Below, one piece after another: positions 1 through 9,515 of a stretch of 64,000 nt of DNA. This DNA comes from Burkholderiales bacterium (GTDB lineage Bacteria; Pseudomonadota; Gammaproteobacteria; Burkholderiales; SG8-41): assembly GCA_019744975.1 (NCBI GenBank), contig JAIETP010000014.1, positions 248,001 through 312,000 of the forward strand, given 5' to 3'. A program made the translations under genes and the position numbers. Position 1 is the first letter of the stretch; each line of letters begins with the position of its first letter. The notes beneath the pieces are model-generated. The model ran no database searches. It saw nothing but the letters and a program-made list of their open reading frames with translations, and was not told the origin of the DNA.

Positions 1-165
1 GCAGCAGCCGGCGAAATCGTCACCGGCCTGCTCTACCTCGCCTCCGAAGCCGCCGATCTGCACCAGTACATCAGCACCGTGGACACCCCGCTGAACCAGC
101 TCGGCACCAAGGAGTTGTGCCCGGGTTCGGCGGCGCTGGAGAAGATTAACGCCGGGTTGCGCTGA
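1..165 (+). CDS. Probable 2-oxoacid:ferredoxin oxidoreductase subunit, C-terminal end only
   Basis: The window opens inside this gene; 54 codons remain before a TGA at 163-165. The tail contains LYLASEAADLHQYISTVDTP and KELCPGSAALEKINAGLR, which resembles from memory the C-terminus of the TPP-binding beta subunit of bacterial 2-oxoacid:acceptor oxidoreductases (2-oxoglutarate or pyruvate to acyl-CoA plus reduced ferredoxin). No cofactor motif lies in the visible part, so the family call rests on tail similarity alone. An alternative is another TPP-dependent oxidoreductase subunit. Confidence 0.45.
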   Translation, partial: AAAGEIVTGLLYLASEAADLHQYISTVDTPLNQLGTKELCPGSAALEKINAGLR

Positions 166-257
166 ACACTCCGGCAGTAATCTGGCGAGGGAAGGCAAGA
201 TTACCCAAACGGGTATGTCCGGCAACTCACCACGATAACGCCCAGTGGAGGTATTTG

Positions 258-284
258 ATGATTGACCAGCGGAAGCCCCGATGA
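258..284 (+). CDS. Possible 8-residue leader peptide coupled to the cupin gene
   Basis: A mini-ORF (MIDQRKPR) starts with ATG at 258, six bases after a strong Shine-Dalgarno GGAGG (246-251 region). Its TGA stop at 282-284 overlaps the ATG (281-283) of the next gene in an ATGA junction. The following gene has only a weaker GCGGAAG ribosome site of its own, so reading the leader would deliver ribosomes onto that start by translational coupling. The peptide has no recognisable sequence. It could be a chance ORF; the well-spaced ribosome site and exact overlap are the only support. Confidence 0.35.
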   Translation: MIDQRKPR

Positions 285-835
285 AAATACACGAGCTGGT
301 CACCCTTTGCGCCCTCGCCCGCGAAAGCGCCGACCCGATGGCCGCGATGCGCGAGGTGCTGGAAAACCTGCGCAGCAAAGTCGGCGAAATCGAGCAGGCG
401 CTGAGTTACGTCTCCGGCACCGGCGGCAACGCGCGGCAGGTGTTTTATCGCTCGCCCGACCTGACGCTGCTCAAGGTGCGTTTTCCCAATGGCCGGCGTA
501 CGCCGCCGCACGACCACGGCACCTGGGCCTCGATCCTGCTGCTCTCGGGCGAGGAGAAGAACACGCTGTACCGCACTGACGACGGAAAACTGCGGCGTGC
601 CAGCGAAGTCACGCTGACGCGGGGTTCCATCCTGACCATGCGCGCGGAGACGGCGCATGTCGCGGAATGCCTGGGCGACACACCGGCGATCGGTCTGCAT
701 GTCTACGGCGGGGACATTTTCGAACTGCCGCGCCGGATGTGGCATCCGCAGACGCTCACCGCCCACCCGCTCGACTGGGCACTCTACGAAAACTTTGCGC
801 AAATGGCCTCGGCAGCCGCCGGCGCACCGCCCTGA
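281..835 (+). CDS. Cysteine-dioxygenase-type cupin protein
   Basis: A 184-residue double-stranded beta-helix protein of the cysteine dioxygenase / thiol dioxygenase superfamily. These cytosolic enzymes use non-haem Fe(II) and O2 to oxidise a thiol to a sulfinate. The metal-binding pattern is visible: PPHDHG with His77 and His79, then His126 in the ETAHVAE segment, with His140 in GLHVYGGD as an alternative third ligand. The length is close to bacterial family members. The substrate (cysteine, 3-mercaptopropionate or another thiol) cannot be told from sequence. It lies close to the sox-type operon, which makes a sulfur role plausible, but kup separates them on this strand. Start chosen at ATG 281 because it overlaps the stop of a leader mini-ORF. 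Confidence 0.7.
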   Translation: MKIHELVTLCALARESADPMAAMREVLENLRSKVGEIEQALSYVSGTGGNARQVFYRSPDLTLLKVRFPNGRRTPPHDHGTWASILLLSGEEKNTLYRTDDGKLRRASEVTLTRGSILTMRAETAHVAECLGDTPAIGLHVYGGDIFELPRRMWHPQTLTAHPLDWALYENFAQMASAAAGAPP

Positions 836-1006
836 TATCACCCTGGATCCTGAGGAGGCCATGCCTCCCAAAATGACCCTTGTTGTATTCTCATTAAATT
901 ATAAGTATTTGATTTTATTAATTATTTTAAGAATCCATCGCCCAAACCAAGTTAGCATGCACTGGCTTACTTGCTATTTGTGCGGCGCAGCATGAGAATC
1001 CCCGCT

Positions 1007-1030
1007 CTCCTTTAACAACAAGAAAAGGAG
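1007..1030 (+). promoter_or_regulatory. Hairpin masking the kup ribosome-binding site
   Basis: CTCCTTT at 1007-1013 is complementary to AAAGGAG at 1024-1030, with a 10-base loop. The right arm is the kup Shine-Dalgarno sequence, seven bases before the ATG. The folded mRNA would hide the ribosome site, so translation of kup may be conditional. The upstream 836-1006 stretch is AT-rich, contains a small GGAGGC/GCCTCC hairpin (854-868) that may end the cupin transcript, and shows no promoter I can place with confidence. Confidence 0.4.
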
Positions 1031-1036
1031 GCCGGC

Positions 1037-2920
1037 ATGGAAACCGACCCGCGTCTGAAACAGTCCCGCGCTGCACTCACCCTCGCCGCACTCGGCATCG
1101 TCTACGGCGACATCGGCACCAGCCCCCTCTACGCCGTCAAGGAAACCTTCGCGCCCGGCCACGGCATTCCCCTGAGCACTGAAACCATCACCGGCGGCAT
1201 CTCGGCGATTTTCTGGGCACTGATGCTGGTGGTGTCATTGAAGTACGTGGTGCTGATCATGCGCGCCCACAACAAGGGCGAGGGCGGCATCATGGCGCTG
1301 CTGGCACTGGCCTCCTCCGCCTGCAAAAACAATCCCCGCCAGTACGCCGCGATCCTGTTCGCGGGCCTGGCGGGTGCGGCACTGTTCTACGGCGACGCGG
1401 TGCTGACCCCCGCAATCTCGGTGCTCTCCGCGGTCGAAGGCCTGGAAATCGGCACCAGCGCGTTCAAACCCTATGTGCTACCGATCGCCATCGCCGTGCT
1501 GATCGTGCTGTTTTCATTCCAGCGTTACGGCACGGCGCGGGTCGGCGCCCTGTTCGGCCCCATAGTCATCCTGTGGTTCCTGGCACTCGGCGCCGCGGGC
1601 ATCCACGGCATCCTGCAGGCCCCCGCCATCCTGCAGGCGCTGAACCCCGCGCATGGTTTCGCGTTTGTGACCCAGCATGGCATTGCCTCTTTTATCGTGC
1701 TCGGCGCGGTGCTGCTGGCTTTCACCGGCGCCGAGGCGCTGTATGCCGACATGGGCCATTTCGGCAAACAGGCGATCCGCATTGCGTGGTTCAGCCTGGT
1801 GTTTCCGGCGCTGGCGCTGAATTACCTGGGCCAGGGCGCGCTGCTGATCATCAATCCAGCGGCCGTCAGCAATCCCTTTTACCTGCTGTATCCGCAGTGG
1901 GCGCTGTATCCGATGGTGGCGCTGGCCACCGCCGCAACAGTCATCGCGTCGCAGGCAACGATCTCCGGCGCCTATTCACTGACGCGACAGGCAATCCAGC
2001 TCGGTTACCTGCCGCGCATGAGCGTGCTGCAGACCTCGGCGAAGGAAATGGGCCAGATCTACATGCCGGCGGTGAACTGGATCCTGCTGGCGGTGGTGCT
2101 CGCCGCGGTGGTCGGTTTTGGCAATTCCTCCAGCCTCGCTTCGGCCTATGGCGTCGCCGTCACCGGCACCATGCTGGTCACCACCTTCCTGACGTTTTTT
2201 GTGATCCGTTATGTCTGGGGTTACAACCTCGCGCTGTGCATCGCCGCCACCGGCTTTTTCATTCTGCTCGACCTGGCGTTTTTTTCATCGAGCCTGCTGA
2301 AGATCAGCAGTGGCGGCTGGTTCCCGCTGGTGCTGGGCGCGATGATGCTGGTGGTGATGCTGACCTGGCATCGCGGCCGGCGCATCCTGGCCGAGCGTCT
2401 GCAGACTTCGGCCATTCCGGTGCAGGAATTTCTGGCGTCATTGTTCAAGTACCCGCCGCACCGGGTGCCGGGCACCGCCGTGTTCATGGTCGCCAACCCC
2501 GACGCGGTACCGCATGCGCTGCTGCACAATCTCTCGCACAACAAGGTGCTGCACGAACGCGTGGTGATCCTCACCGTGACCATCGCCGACACACCCTGGG
2601 TGCCGTTCAACGAACGTGTCAGCGTGGAATCGCTGGGCAACGGCTGCTGGCGCATCCGCATGCGTTTCGGCTTCAAGAATCCGGTCGACGTGCCGCAGGC
2701 GCTGGCGCTGTGCTGCGAACACGGCCTCGCATTCGAGATGATGGAAACCTCGTTTTTCCTCAGTCGCGAAACGCTGATCCCCGTCATCGGCGAGGGCGGC
2801 ATGGCGCTGTGGCGGGAACGCCTGTTTGCCGCCATGGCGCGCAATGCCAGCAGCGTGGTCGAATATTTCCACCTGCCGGCCAATCGTGTGATTGAACTGG
2901 GTACGCGAATAGAGATTTAA
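1037..2920 (+). CDS. kup: Kup/KUP-family potassium uptake protein
   Basis: A 627-residue polytopic inner-membrane protein of the KUP/HAK/KT family, proton-coupled low-affinity K+ uptake. The family signature [15 protein letters not shown] is at about residues 20-34. It is followed by about twelve hydrophobic segments to about residue 455, then a soluble C-terminal domain of about 170 residues, matching the usual Kup size of about 620-630. ATG 1037 is preceded by a good AAAGGAGG site. The TAA stop shares bases with the stop of the convergent soxA-like gene (2917-2920), so the two transcripts meet tail to tail without a visible terminator. Confidence 0.95.
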   Translation: METDPRLKQSRAALTLAALGIVYGDIGTSPLYAVKETFAPGHGIPLSTETITGGISAIFWALMLVVSLKYVVLIMRAHNKGEGGIMALLALASSACKNNPRQYAAILFAGLAGAALFYGDAVLTPAISVLSAVEGLEIGTSAFKPYVLPIAIAVLIVLFSFQRYGTARVGALFGPIVILWFLALGAAGIHGILQAPAILQALNPAHGFAFVTQHGIASFIVLGAVLLAFTGAEALYADMGHFGKQAIRIAWFSLVFPALALNYLGQGALLIINPAAVSNPFYLLYPQWALYPMVALATAATVIASQATISGAYSLTRQAIQLGYLPRMSVLQTSAKEMGQIYMPAVNWILLAVVLAAVVGFGNSSSLASAYGVAVTGTMLVTTFLTFFVIRYVWGYNLALCIAATGFFILLDLAFFSSSLLKISSGGWFPLVLGAMMLVVMLTWHRGRRILAERLQTSAIPVQEFLASLFKYPPHRVPGTAVFMVANPDAVPHALLHNLSHNKVLHERVVILTVTIADTPWVPFNERVSVESLGNGCWRIRMRFGFKNPVDVPQALALCCEHGLAFEMMETSFFLSRETLIPVIGEGGMALWRERLFAAMARNASSVVEYFHLPANRVIELGTRIEI

Positions 2921-3756
2921 CGACGGACGCCCGGCGTTTCTACGGTGAGCCCCGCGGCACGCCGGGCCAGATACAGCTCCAAGTCGAGCAGTTCATCGGA
3001 ACCATAAGCCGGCATCACCGCGCGCACACCGTAATAACAGGCGCGCAGCCGGCGGTGCAGCGAACCGGTGGCCTGCCATTCCAGGCGATACGCCGGATAG
3101 GCGTTGCCATGGCCCTCGCTGATGGTTTCAGCCAGCAGTTTGCGGCCCGCGTTCTGTTCGTGGCAGTTCACACAGGCCAGGTTCATCTGGCCTTGACGGC
3201 GATAATAGATTTCGCGGCCACGTTCGAGATGCGGGCGGTTGGCGGCATCCGCTGTCACGGCCAACGGCATGCCGCGCGACTGGTGCGCCACGTAAGCGGT
3301 CAGCGCCAGCAATTCTTCCGATTCGTACTGCAGCGGATCAGCACTCTGGTTACGCTCACGACAGCGGTTGATGCGGCCTTCGATGTTGACGAGTTTGCCG
3401 CTTGCAACATCGATGCGCGGATAACCCGCGGCAATACCCTTCATGCTGGATGCGGCGTCCCGATGGCAAGCGGCGCAGGACTTGTTGCTGCGGCCCGCCG
3501 CCGTGTTCCACAGTTTTTCACCGCGCGCGACCCACAGCATGCCGGGATTGGCAAAATCATCCGCCTGCATCGCGCGGATATCGGCACCGGCATAGGCGAT
3601 GCCGGATTTGGGTGCCGGCAGGCGCTGCGCTTCAGCCGCAAACACGCCGCCGCCCAGCGTTGCCGCAAACATCAGGACGATGGGTGGCAGAAAATTCAAG
3701 CGCTTACGGTGATCGCCGCCCGCTCGGACCCACGCTCGCCGGAATCGTCCACCCAC
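2917..3756 (-). CDS. soxA: SoxA-type dihaem cytochrome c (L-cysteine S-thiosulfotransferase subunit)
   Basis: Periplasmic SoxA: with SoxX it normally attaches an inorganic sulfur substrate to the SoxY cysteine. Two haem sites are visible, CAACH (94-98) and CVNCH (195-199), plus the active-site cysteine Cys240 in RACYYGVRA and Cys132 in the INRCRERN segment, so this is the dihaem class. The N-terminus contains RKR then a hydrophobic stretch ending VFAAEA, a Sec signal. The start is uncertain: GTG 3756 (279 aa) overlaps soxZ by about 60 bp, while TTG 3699 overlaps only the soxZ stop but loses the basic residues of the signal peptide. It is the last gene of the iorAB-soxXYZA operon. Confidence 0.9.
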   Translation of the reverse strand: MGGRFRRAWVRAGGDHRKRLNFLPPIVLMFAATLGGGVFAAEAQRLPAPKSGIAYAGADIRAMQADDFANPGMLWVARGEKLWNTAAGRSNKSCAACHRDAASSMKGIAAGYPRIDVASGKLVNIEGRINRCRERNQSADPLQYESEELLALTAYVAHQSRGMPLAVTADAANRPHLERGREIYYRRQGQMNLACVNCHEQNAGRKLLAETISEGHGNAYPAYRLEWQATGSLHRRLRACYYGVRAVMPAYGSDELLDLELYLARRAAGLTVETPGVRR

Positions 3757-4016
3757 TCGAACACGAATTCACCGCTGGCCTCGGCCAGCGCATGAAACTG
3801 CAGCAATGGGTTTGCCGACATGCCGGAACCCATCTCGGCGCGAAACACTTCGACGCCGTTATAGCGGCACACCAGGTTGTTGATGACGTTCTTCGCAATG
3901 CGCCGGCCAAAATTGTCGGGACGGTAGCCGGTTTCCATCGGATGCTGAATGGCAATGCGCAGCAGGATGATTTCACCGCGCCGTGCCTGCCGCGGCACTT
4001 CGATCCGGGCCAGCAT
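3696..4016 (-). CDS. soxZ: SoxZ sulfur-carrier partner protein
   Basis: A 106-residue SoxZ: an immunoglobulin-like, leaderless periplasmic protein that pairs with SoxY and is exported with it. Recognisable family segments are IEVPRQARRGE near the start, IQHPMETGYR, and [20 protein letters not shown]. It contains one Cys, in NLVCRYNG. ATG 4016 is preferred over TTG 4022, because ATG lies two bases after the soxY stop with a GGAGGG site ten bases upstream, inside the soxY tail. Adjacent to soxY in the usual Y-Z order. Confidence 0.95.
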   Translation of the reverse strand: MLARIEVPRQARRGEIILLRIAIQHPMETGYRPDNFGRRIAKNVINNLVCRYNGVEVFRAEMGSGMSANPLLQFHALAEASGEFVFEWVDDSGERGSERAAITVSA

Positions 4017-4018
4017 GC

Positions 4019-4468
4019 TCAACCGCCCTCCAGGCAGGCGAGTTCCGTGACCACCACCCTGGCGCCACCCATCCAGTACGAACCATCGGACATTTGCGCC
4101 AGTGCGAGCACCTCCTGGTTATCGGCCAGCCGGATACGGGTGACAACCTGTGCCCGGCCCGAATACGCGCCAAGGGTGAATTTAGCAACGATCGGTCGGG
4201 GATTGCGCTCGGCAATCACGGTGATGCTGCGTACATGATCGGCTGCGGTCATCGGGCTGTCGACCGCGATGCGCACCGGCACTGCATGCCCGTTATCGGC
4301 CAGTTCCGGCGTATCGAAGGTCACACGGCCGGGCCGCACCGCGGCGCCACCGGTGATCTGGCGCAACAGGGCTTCCCGTTCAGCCGGCGCCTGCGCGCGT
4401 ACGCCTCCCGCCAGCGTGATACCGGCAAGTGCACTTAATGTAAAAAGGAAACGGCGACGGGTGGCCAT
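4019..4468 (-). CDS. soxY: SoxY sulfur-carrier protein with atypical C-terminal arm
   Basis: SoxY carries sulfur intermediates covalently on a cysteine near its C-terminus. This 149-residue protein has a Tat-type signal (MATRRRFLFTL...VRAQA) as expected for SoxYZ export, and the SoxY body (PVRIAVDSPMTAADHV, NPRPIVAKFTLG, DGSYWMGGARVVVTE). The carrier arm is odd: the classical SoxY ends GGCGG, here the protein ends ELACLEGG. Cys145 is the only cysteine in the protein, so it must be the attachment site if the protein is functional. The DNA was re-read at 4019-4060 and shows no frameshift creating this tail. Co-transcribed with soxX, soxZ and soxA. Confidence 0.88.
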   Translation of the reverse strand: MATRRRFLFTLSALAGITLAGGVRAQAPAEREALLRQITGGAAVRPGRVTFDTPELADNGHAVPVRIAVDSPMTAADHVRSITVIAERNPRPIVAKFTLGAYSGRAQVVTRIRLADNQEVLALAQMSDGSYWMGGARVVVTELACLEGG

Positions 4469-4485
4469 GCGGTGTTGCGGATTCC

Positions 4486-4926
4486 CTATTGCAGCGTCTG
4501 CAGAAAAGCGACGACATCTTCGATCTGTCCGGCCGTCAGCACCGGCTTGCCCTGGTACGCCGGGGCGACGCGGGTCAGTCCTTCAGTCCGGTAGTACGAG
4601 GGCATCACCGTATCATGGTTGAGGCGCGATTGATCGACAACGCGCAGGCGCAATTGCCCCGCCGATAAGCGCGCGCCAATACCAGACAACGGCGGTCCGA
4701 TATTGCCCATGAACCGCACGCCAGTTTCAGGAACCGCGTGACACAACAGGCAGTTGGATTCGCGCCCCATCACCAGCGTTTTGCCACGGGCTGGATCACC
4801 GGCTGCAGGTGACAACGCTGCGGGAATGGCATCACCCTCGACGCGATAAGACAGCAGCTCCCCGGGCTCCGCGACGACACAACCGGCCATCGCGGCGAAC
4901 AGCAGACTCCAGCCCGGAAAACGCAC
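4486..4926 (-). CDS. soxX: SoxX monohaem cytochrome c
   Basis: SoxX is the small electron-accepting partner of SoxA in the periplasm. The 146-residue protein has an N-terminal signal (hydrophobic residues 6-19), one haem site CLLCH (59-63), and Met108 in HDTVMPSYY as the probable distal haem ligand, with the family segment GNIGPPLSGIGARL. The start is GTG 4926, eight bases after the stop of the molybdenum hydroxylase gene. The stop is 17 bases before soxY. It could pass electrons from SoxA or, given its neighbour, from the hydroxylase. Confidence 0.9.
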   Translation of the reverse strand: MRFPGWSLLFAAMAGCVVAEPGELLSYRVEGDAIPAALSPAAGDPARGKTLVMGRESNCLLCHAVPETGVRFMGNIGPPLSGIGARLSAGQLRLRVVDQSRLNHDTVMPSYYRTEGLTRVAPAYQGKPVLTAGQIEDVVAFLQTLQ

Positions 4927-4934
4927 GCCGCCGG

Positions 4935-7145
4935 TCAGACCAGCGTCAGGCCCTGCTTGGACAACGGCAGGCTGCGCACCGGTTTGCCGGTTGCGGCATG
5001 AATCGCGTTCAATATCGCCGGCACCACGACGCAGATCGTCGGCTCACCGACGCCGCCCCAGAAATCATGGGTCAGCGGCAGCACGACTTCGACCTTCGGC
5101 ATCTCGGCAATCTTCATCACACGGAAATTGTGGAAATTGGTTTCCACCACGCGGCCGTTTGCCACCGAAATTTCACTGAGCAGCGTGGTCATGCCATAGG
5201 CCACCGAGCCCTCGATCTGCGCCGCCGTCTGATCCGGATTGACGACGTTGCCGCAATCCAGGGCAAACACGCAGCGGTGCACCTTGACCTCGCCTTTCGC
5301 GCTGACCGAAACCTCGGCCACCGCGGCTGAATAACTGGCATAACCCATGAACTGCGCGATGCCGCGATGCACTCCTTTCGGCAGCGGTTTGCCCCAGCCG
5401 GCTTTCTCGGCCGCGGCGTTGAGTACGGCCAGATGTTTCGGGCGCTCGCTCATCAGCGAACGGCGGAACTCCAGCGGGTCACGGTTTGCCAGCTTCGCCA
5501 CCTCGTCCATGAAACACTCGAGGAAAATGCCGTTCTGGTTGGTGTTGACACCGCGCCAGGGACCGACCGGCAGATGCGTATTGCGCATCGCATACTCGGT
5601 GCGCAGGTTGGCATGGGTGTATCCGATCTGCGCATCGTGCGGCTCCGGCCACAGCCCCTGCAGCTGCCGCCTGTCCTTGCCATCCTTGATCGCGGCGGGA
5701 TTGGCAAACGCATTGATCGATTGACCCGATACCCGCAGATGCAGGCCGGCCAGGTTGCCTTTTTCATCGACGCCTGCGGACAGACGGCACTGCGCGATGG
5801 GCCGGTAGAAATCATGGGCCTGGTCTTCTTCACGGGTCCACACCATTTTCACCGGCACGCCGGGGAATGCTTTGGCAATGGCCACGCCCTGCCGCACCAC
5901 GTCCTGGTTGCCGATGCGCCGGCCGAAGCCGCCGCCCAGATCCATGACATAGGCTTCGCATTTTTCCAGCGGCTGGCCCGATGCGCTGGACAATGCGGCC
6001 AGGGAGGCTTCCAGGCTTTGCGACGGAATCCAGATTTCGGCCTTGTCCGGTGACAGTTTCACCGTGCAATTCATCGGCTCCATCGGCGTATGCGAAGTGA
6101 AAGGCACGCTGTACACCGCCTCGATTTTTTTCGCAGCCGCGGCAATCGCCTTTGGTGCATCACCCGTGTCGATGTCGGCGAAAGCATCATTCGACGTCAG
6201 TCCCGATTTCAGGTGCTCGGCGATCGACGCGCTGTTGACCTTGGCGTGGGGACCTTCATCCCAGACGATGGGCAGCGCATCCATCGCCTTTTTCGCCCGC
6301 CACCAGGTGTCAGCCACCACCGCCACCGTGGTGTCATTGATTTTCATCACGCCCTTGACGCCGGGCATCCCCTTCACTTTCGAATCATCGAAGCTTGCGA
6401 GTTTGCCGCCGAACACCGGACAATTCTTTACCGTGGCGTGCAACATGCCCGGCATCTTCAAATCGATGGCATAAATTTTCTGGCCATTGAGTTTGTCCGC
6501 AGTATCGAGGCGGCGCAGCGGTTTGCCGGCGATTTTCCAGTTCCTGACATCTTTGAGTTTGATCCCCTTCGGATCGGGCGGCGTCAGTTTGGCCGCAGCA
6601 GCAGCGACCTTGCCGTAGGTGGTCGAACGACCGGATCCGGCATGGCTGATCACCCCATTGGCCACCTGCAGATCAGTCACCGGCACATTCCATTCATTGG
6701 CGGCCGCCTGCATCAGCATCATTCGTGCTGCCGCACCACCACGCCGCACGTAATCGTGGGATGTACGAATCCCGCGACTGCCGGCCGTCGACATGTCACC
6801 CCAGGCCCGTTTGCGCGCCAGGTTCTGGCCAGCGGTAATCTGCTCGGTCCTGACCTTGTTCCAGTCGCACTCCAGTTCCTCGGCCACCAGTTGTGCAAGC
6901 CCGGTCAGTGTGCCCTGACCCATCTCGGCGCGCGCAATACGGATCATGCAGGTGTCGTCAGGTTTGACCACCACCCAGATATTCACTTCAGCGGCCTCGG
7001 CGGCACTTTGCGCAGCAGCGCTGCCGACGCCAAAGGGCAGATTGAAGCCCAGGGCCAAGCCACCACCGGCGGCAGCGCTGACCACCAGAAATTTGCGACG
7101 CGAAATTTTCGGCAGTTCGGCGGAGATCGTATTTTTCATGTTCAT
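4935..7145 (-). CDS. Xanthine dehydrogenase-family molybdopterin-binding subunit (IorB-like), Tat-exported
   Basis: The large catalytic subunit (736 aa) of a periplasmic molybdenum hydroxylase of the isoquinoline 1-oxidoreductase / aldehyde dehydrogenase type, which inserts an oxygen from water into a substrate C-H bond. A Tat signal is clear: SRRKFLVV at residues 15-22, cleaved near GSAAAQ. Mo-cofactor segments include GGGFGRR, PVGPWRGV and the terminal GVGEP motif with Glu701 as the predicted catalytic base. ATG 7145 has a CCGGAGA site and lies nine bases after the small subunit. The gene sits between that subunit and soxX with almost no spacing, so it is almost certainly co-expressed with soxXYZA. 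Its substrate is unknown. Confidence 0.9.
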   Translation of the reverse strand: MNMKNTISAELPKISRRKFLVVSAAAGGGLALGFNLPFGVGSAAAQSAAEAAEVNIWVVVKPDDTCMIRIARAEMGQGTLTGLAQLVAEELECDWNKVRTEQITAGQNLARKRAWGDMSTAGSRGIRTSHDYVRRGGAAARMMLMQAAANEWNVPVTDLQVANGVISHAGSGRSTTYGKVAAAAAKLTPPDPKGIKLKDVRNWKIAGKPLRRLDTADKLNGQKIYAIDLKMPGMLHATVKNCPVFGGKLASFDDSKVKGMPGVKGVMKINDTTVAVVADTWWRAKKAMDALPIVWDEGPHAKVNSASIAEHLKSGLTSNDAFADIDTGDAPKAIAAAAKKIEAVYSVPFTSHTPMEPMNCTVKLSPDKAEIWIPSQSLEASLAALSSASGQPLEKCEAYVMDLGGGFGRRIGNQDVVRQGVAIAKAFPGVPVKMVWTREEDQAHDFYRPIAQCRLSAGVDEKGNLAGLHLRVSGQSINAFANPAAIKDGKDRRQLQGLWPEPHDAQIGYTHANLRTEYAMRNTHLPVGPWRGVNTNQNGIFLECFMDEVAKLANRDPLEFRRSLMSERPKHLAVLNAAAEKAGWGKPLPKGVHRGIAQFMGYASYSAAVAEVSVSAKGEVKVHRCVFALDCGNVVNPDQTAAQIEGSVAYGMTTLLSEISVANGRVVETNFHNFRVMKIAEMPKVEVVLPLTHDFWGGVGEPTICVVVPAILNAIHAATGKPVRSLPLSKQGLTLV

Positions 7146-7154
7146 TCTCCGGTC

Positions 7155-7652
<498 letters not shown>

Positions 7653-7787
7653 GTTTACTCCTCGCGTTGACTTTTGGCTGCGCAAAACCATGCGCTCACC
7701 GCCGCACGGTAACTGGAATTCCCCGGAATCGTTGTAATGCCGCAGTCGAATGCCGCGGTGAAACGCGTCTGTTCGCGTCGTTGCGCA

Positions 7788-7816
7788 GATTATGCCGGCA
7801 CCCCGAAATCGTCAAC
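7788..7816 (-). promoter_or_regulatory. Sigma-70-type promoter of the iorAB-soxXYZA operon
   Basis: On the minus strand, TTGACG (7816-7811) and TAATCT (7793-7788) are separated by exactly 17 bases. This gives a transcript with a leader of about 130 bases ahead of the [2Fe-2S] subunit gene. The 251-base gap between mtgA and this operon holds no other obvious element. Confidence 0.6.
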
Positions 7817-7903
7817 AAAAATACCGTAACGCCCCGCTTGTCGCAGCGCACCAATCAACGGGGCATGTCCATGACAGCTCCGGATGTGCGCGCCGACGAG
7901 TGC

Positions 7904-8602
7904 TCAGGGCAACTGCGCTGCGTTCATGCGGGCCAAAATGGTTTGCGTGCGCCGCTGCAGATAGGCGGTATTGCTGCCGGGGCCGTAACGGCGCGGACTC
8001 GGCACGATGGCCGCCAGCCGCGCCGCCTGCTCGGCGCCCAGCGCGGCTGCACTGCTGCCGTAATGATGACGGGCAGCGGCTTCCGCACCGAACACGCCGT
8101 CATCCCATTCGATGACGTTGAGATAAATTTCGAAAATGCGCCGCTTGCTCATGACAATTTCGAGCATTACGGCGATGACCGCCTCCTGTGCCTTGCGCCA
8201 CCATGCCCGTTCCCCGGAAAAAAACAGGTTTTTTGCGAGTTGCTGGGTGATCGTCGAACCGCCGGCGACGATTTCGCCTTCGCGCAGGTTTTTTTCGTAG
8301 GCCTTCTGGATGCCCTCCCAGTCAAAACCATTATGAGTCGCGAATTTCGCGTCCTCGGCGGCAATCACCGCGCGTTTCAGGTGACTGGAAATGCGCTGGT
8401 ACGGCACCCATTGCTGGCGCAGCCGGGCTTTGGGATCGTCTTCGCGCAGGATTTCGAGGCGCGCACGCATGAACGCGGTCGACTCGGGATTGTGGCTGTT
8501 CCAATACCAGATATGCACCAGGAACCAGAACTGCACCGCGGCCAGCACGATCAGCACCAGCAGCAGGGTGCGCCAGCTCCAGCGTAAGATGGATTTCAGC
8601 AT
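7904..8602 (-). CDS. mtgA: Monofunctional biosynthetic peptidoglycan transglycosylase
   Basis: MtgA polymerises lipid II glycan strands at the outer face of the inner membrane. The 232-residue protein has a single N-terminal anchor (about residues 12-30) and a glycosyltransferase-51 domain with VIAAEDAKF (Glu83, catalytic), GGSTITQQLAKNLF and RRIFEIYLNVIEW. The length matches the family (about 230). It is the last gene of a minus-strand run that includes tonB-like and aroE genes, a common arrangement in Betaproteobacteria. Confidence 0.96.
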   Translation of the reverse strand: MLKSILRWSWRTLLLVLIVLAAVQFWFLVHIWYWNSHNPESTAFMRARLEILREDDPKARLRQQWVPYQRISSHLKRAVIAAEDAKFATHNGFDWEGIQKAYEKNLREGEIVAGGSTITQQLAKNLFFSGERAWWRKAQEAVIAVMLEIVMSKRRIFEIYLNVIEWDDGVFGAEAAARHHYGSSAAALGAEQAARLAAIVPSPRRYGPGSNTAYLQRRTQTILARMNAAQLP

Positions 8603-8674
8603 GGTGAAGCGTCGACTTTGAAGCGGTGACCTGGATGATCAGATTGTCTGCCGGTCCTGATATTACGCAGATTT

Positions 8675-9505
8675 TCAGCCGCGAAGTTTTTTGATGACCG
8701 GAGCGGTCAGCGGCCGCACGCCGCGCCAGATGAAAAAGGATTCCGCCGCCTGCTCAACCAGCATGCCGAGGCCGTCCACCGCGCGCGCACCTTGTTTGCG
8801 GGCAAAAACCATGAACGGCGTATCGCGGCCGTAGACCATGTCGTAGGCCAGCGCGCCCTGCTCGAAAATGCCCTCCGGCAGCGGCGGCATCTCGCCGCTA
8901 AGACCCGCTGACGTGGCATTGATGACCAGATCGAATTGCGAATCAGCCAGCCCGGCGTATGGCTGAGCCGATATTCCGTGCTGCGTGAAATGCTCGAACT
9001 TCTGAAAGCGCCTGACGAGGCTGAACGCCTTGTTTAAGGTGCGGTTGGCAACCACCAGCAAGTCCGGACGTTTCTCTAGCACCGGATGCATTACCCCTTG
9101 AGTTGCACCACCAGCGCCCATCAACAGTACACGTTTGCCAGCAATAAGAAATCCGAGATTCTGCTCAAGGTCAGTGACCAGACCAATGCCGTCGGTGTTG
9201 TGGCCGACAAGTCGCCCGTTTACGAGTTTAATCGTGTTGACGGCTTCGGCATCGACAACTCCGCCGAACGATACATCGCTAGGACTGACCATCTTCCACG
9301 CCTCGCGCTTGAACGGCACCGTGACGTTCAGTCCTTTGCCGCCTTCTCTAAAAAATTTCTTGGCCGTAGTTTCAAACGCATCCAGCGGTGCCAGCAGCCG
9401 GTCATAAACGATGTCCTGCCCGGTCTGTCTGGCAAACATGGCGTGGATGTCGGGCGATTTGCTGTGCGCGACCGGATTGCCGATGACTGCGTAATGATCT
9501 TTCAA
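8675..9505 (-). CDS. aroE: Shikimate dehydrogenase
   Basis: AroE reduces 3-dehydroshikimate with NADPH in the chorismate pathway. From TTG 9505 the protein is 276 residues, a normal size. It shows the N-terminal NPVAHSKSP, NVTVPFK (Lys66, catalytic), NTDGIGL (catalytic Asp), a slightly unusual nucleotide loop GAGGATQG, then NRT for NADP and NATSAGLSG. The TTG start is preferred because it gives the standard MKDHYAVIGNP opening. Upstream in-frame starts would add about 36 residues overlapping the tonB-like gene that ends at 9516. Confidence 0.95.
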   Translation of the reverse strand: MKDHYAVIGNPVAHSKSPDIHAMFARQTGQDIVYDRLLAPLDAFETTAKKFFREGGKGLNVTVPFKREAWKMVSPSDVSFGGVVDAEAVNTIKLVNGRLVGHNTDGIGLVTDLEQNLGFLIAGKRVLLMGAGGATQGVMHPVLEKRPDLLVVANRTLNKAFSLVRRFQKFEHFTQHGISAQPYAGLADSQFDLVINATSAGLSGEMPPLPEGIFEQGALAYDMVYGRDTPFMVFARKQGARAVDGLGMLVEQAAESFFIWRGVRPLTAPVIKKLRG

Positions 9506-9515
9506 TGCGTATCGC

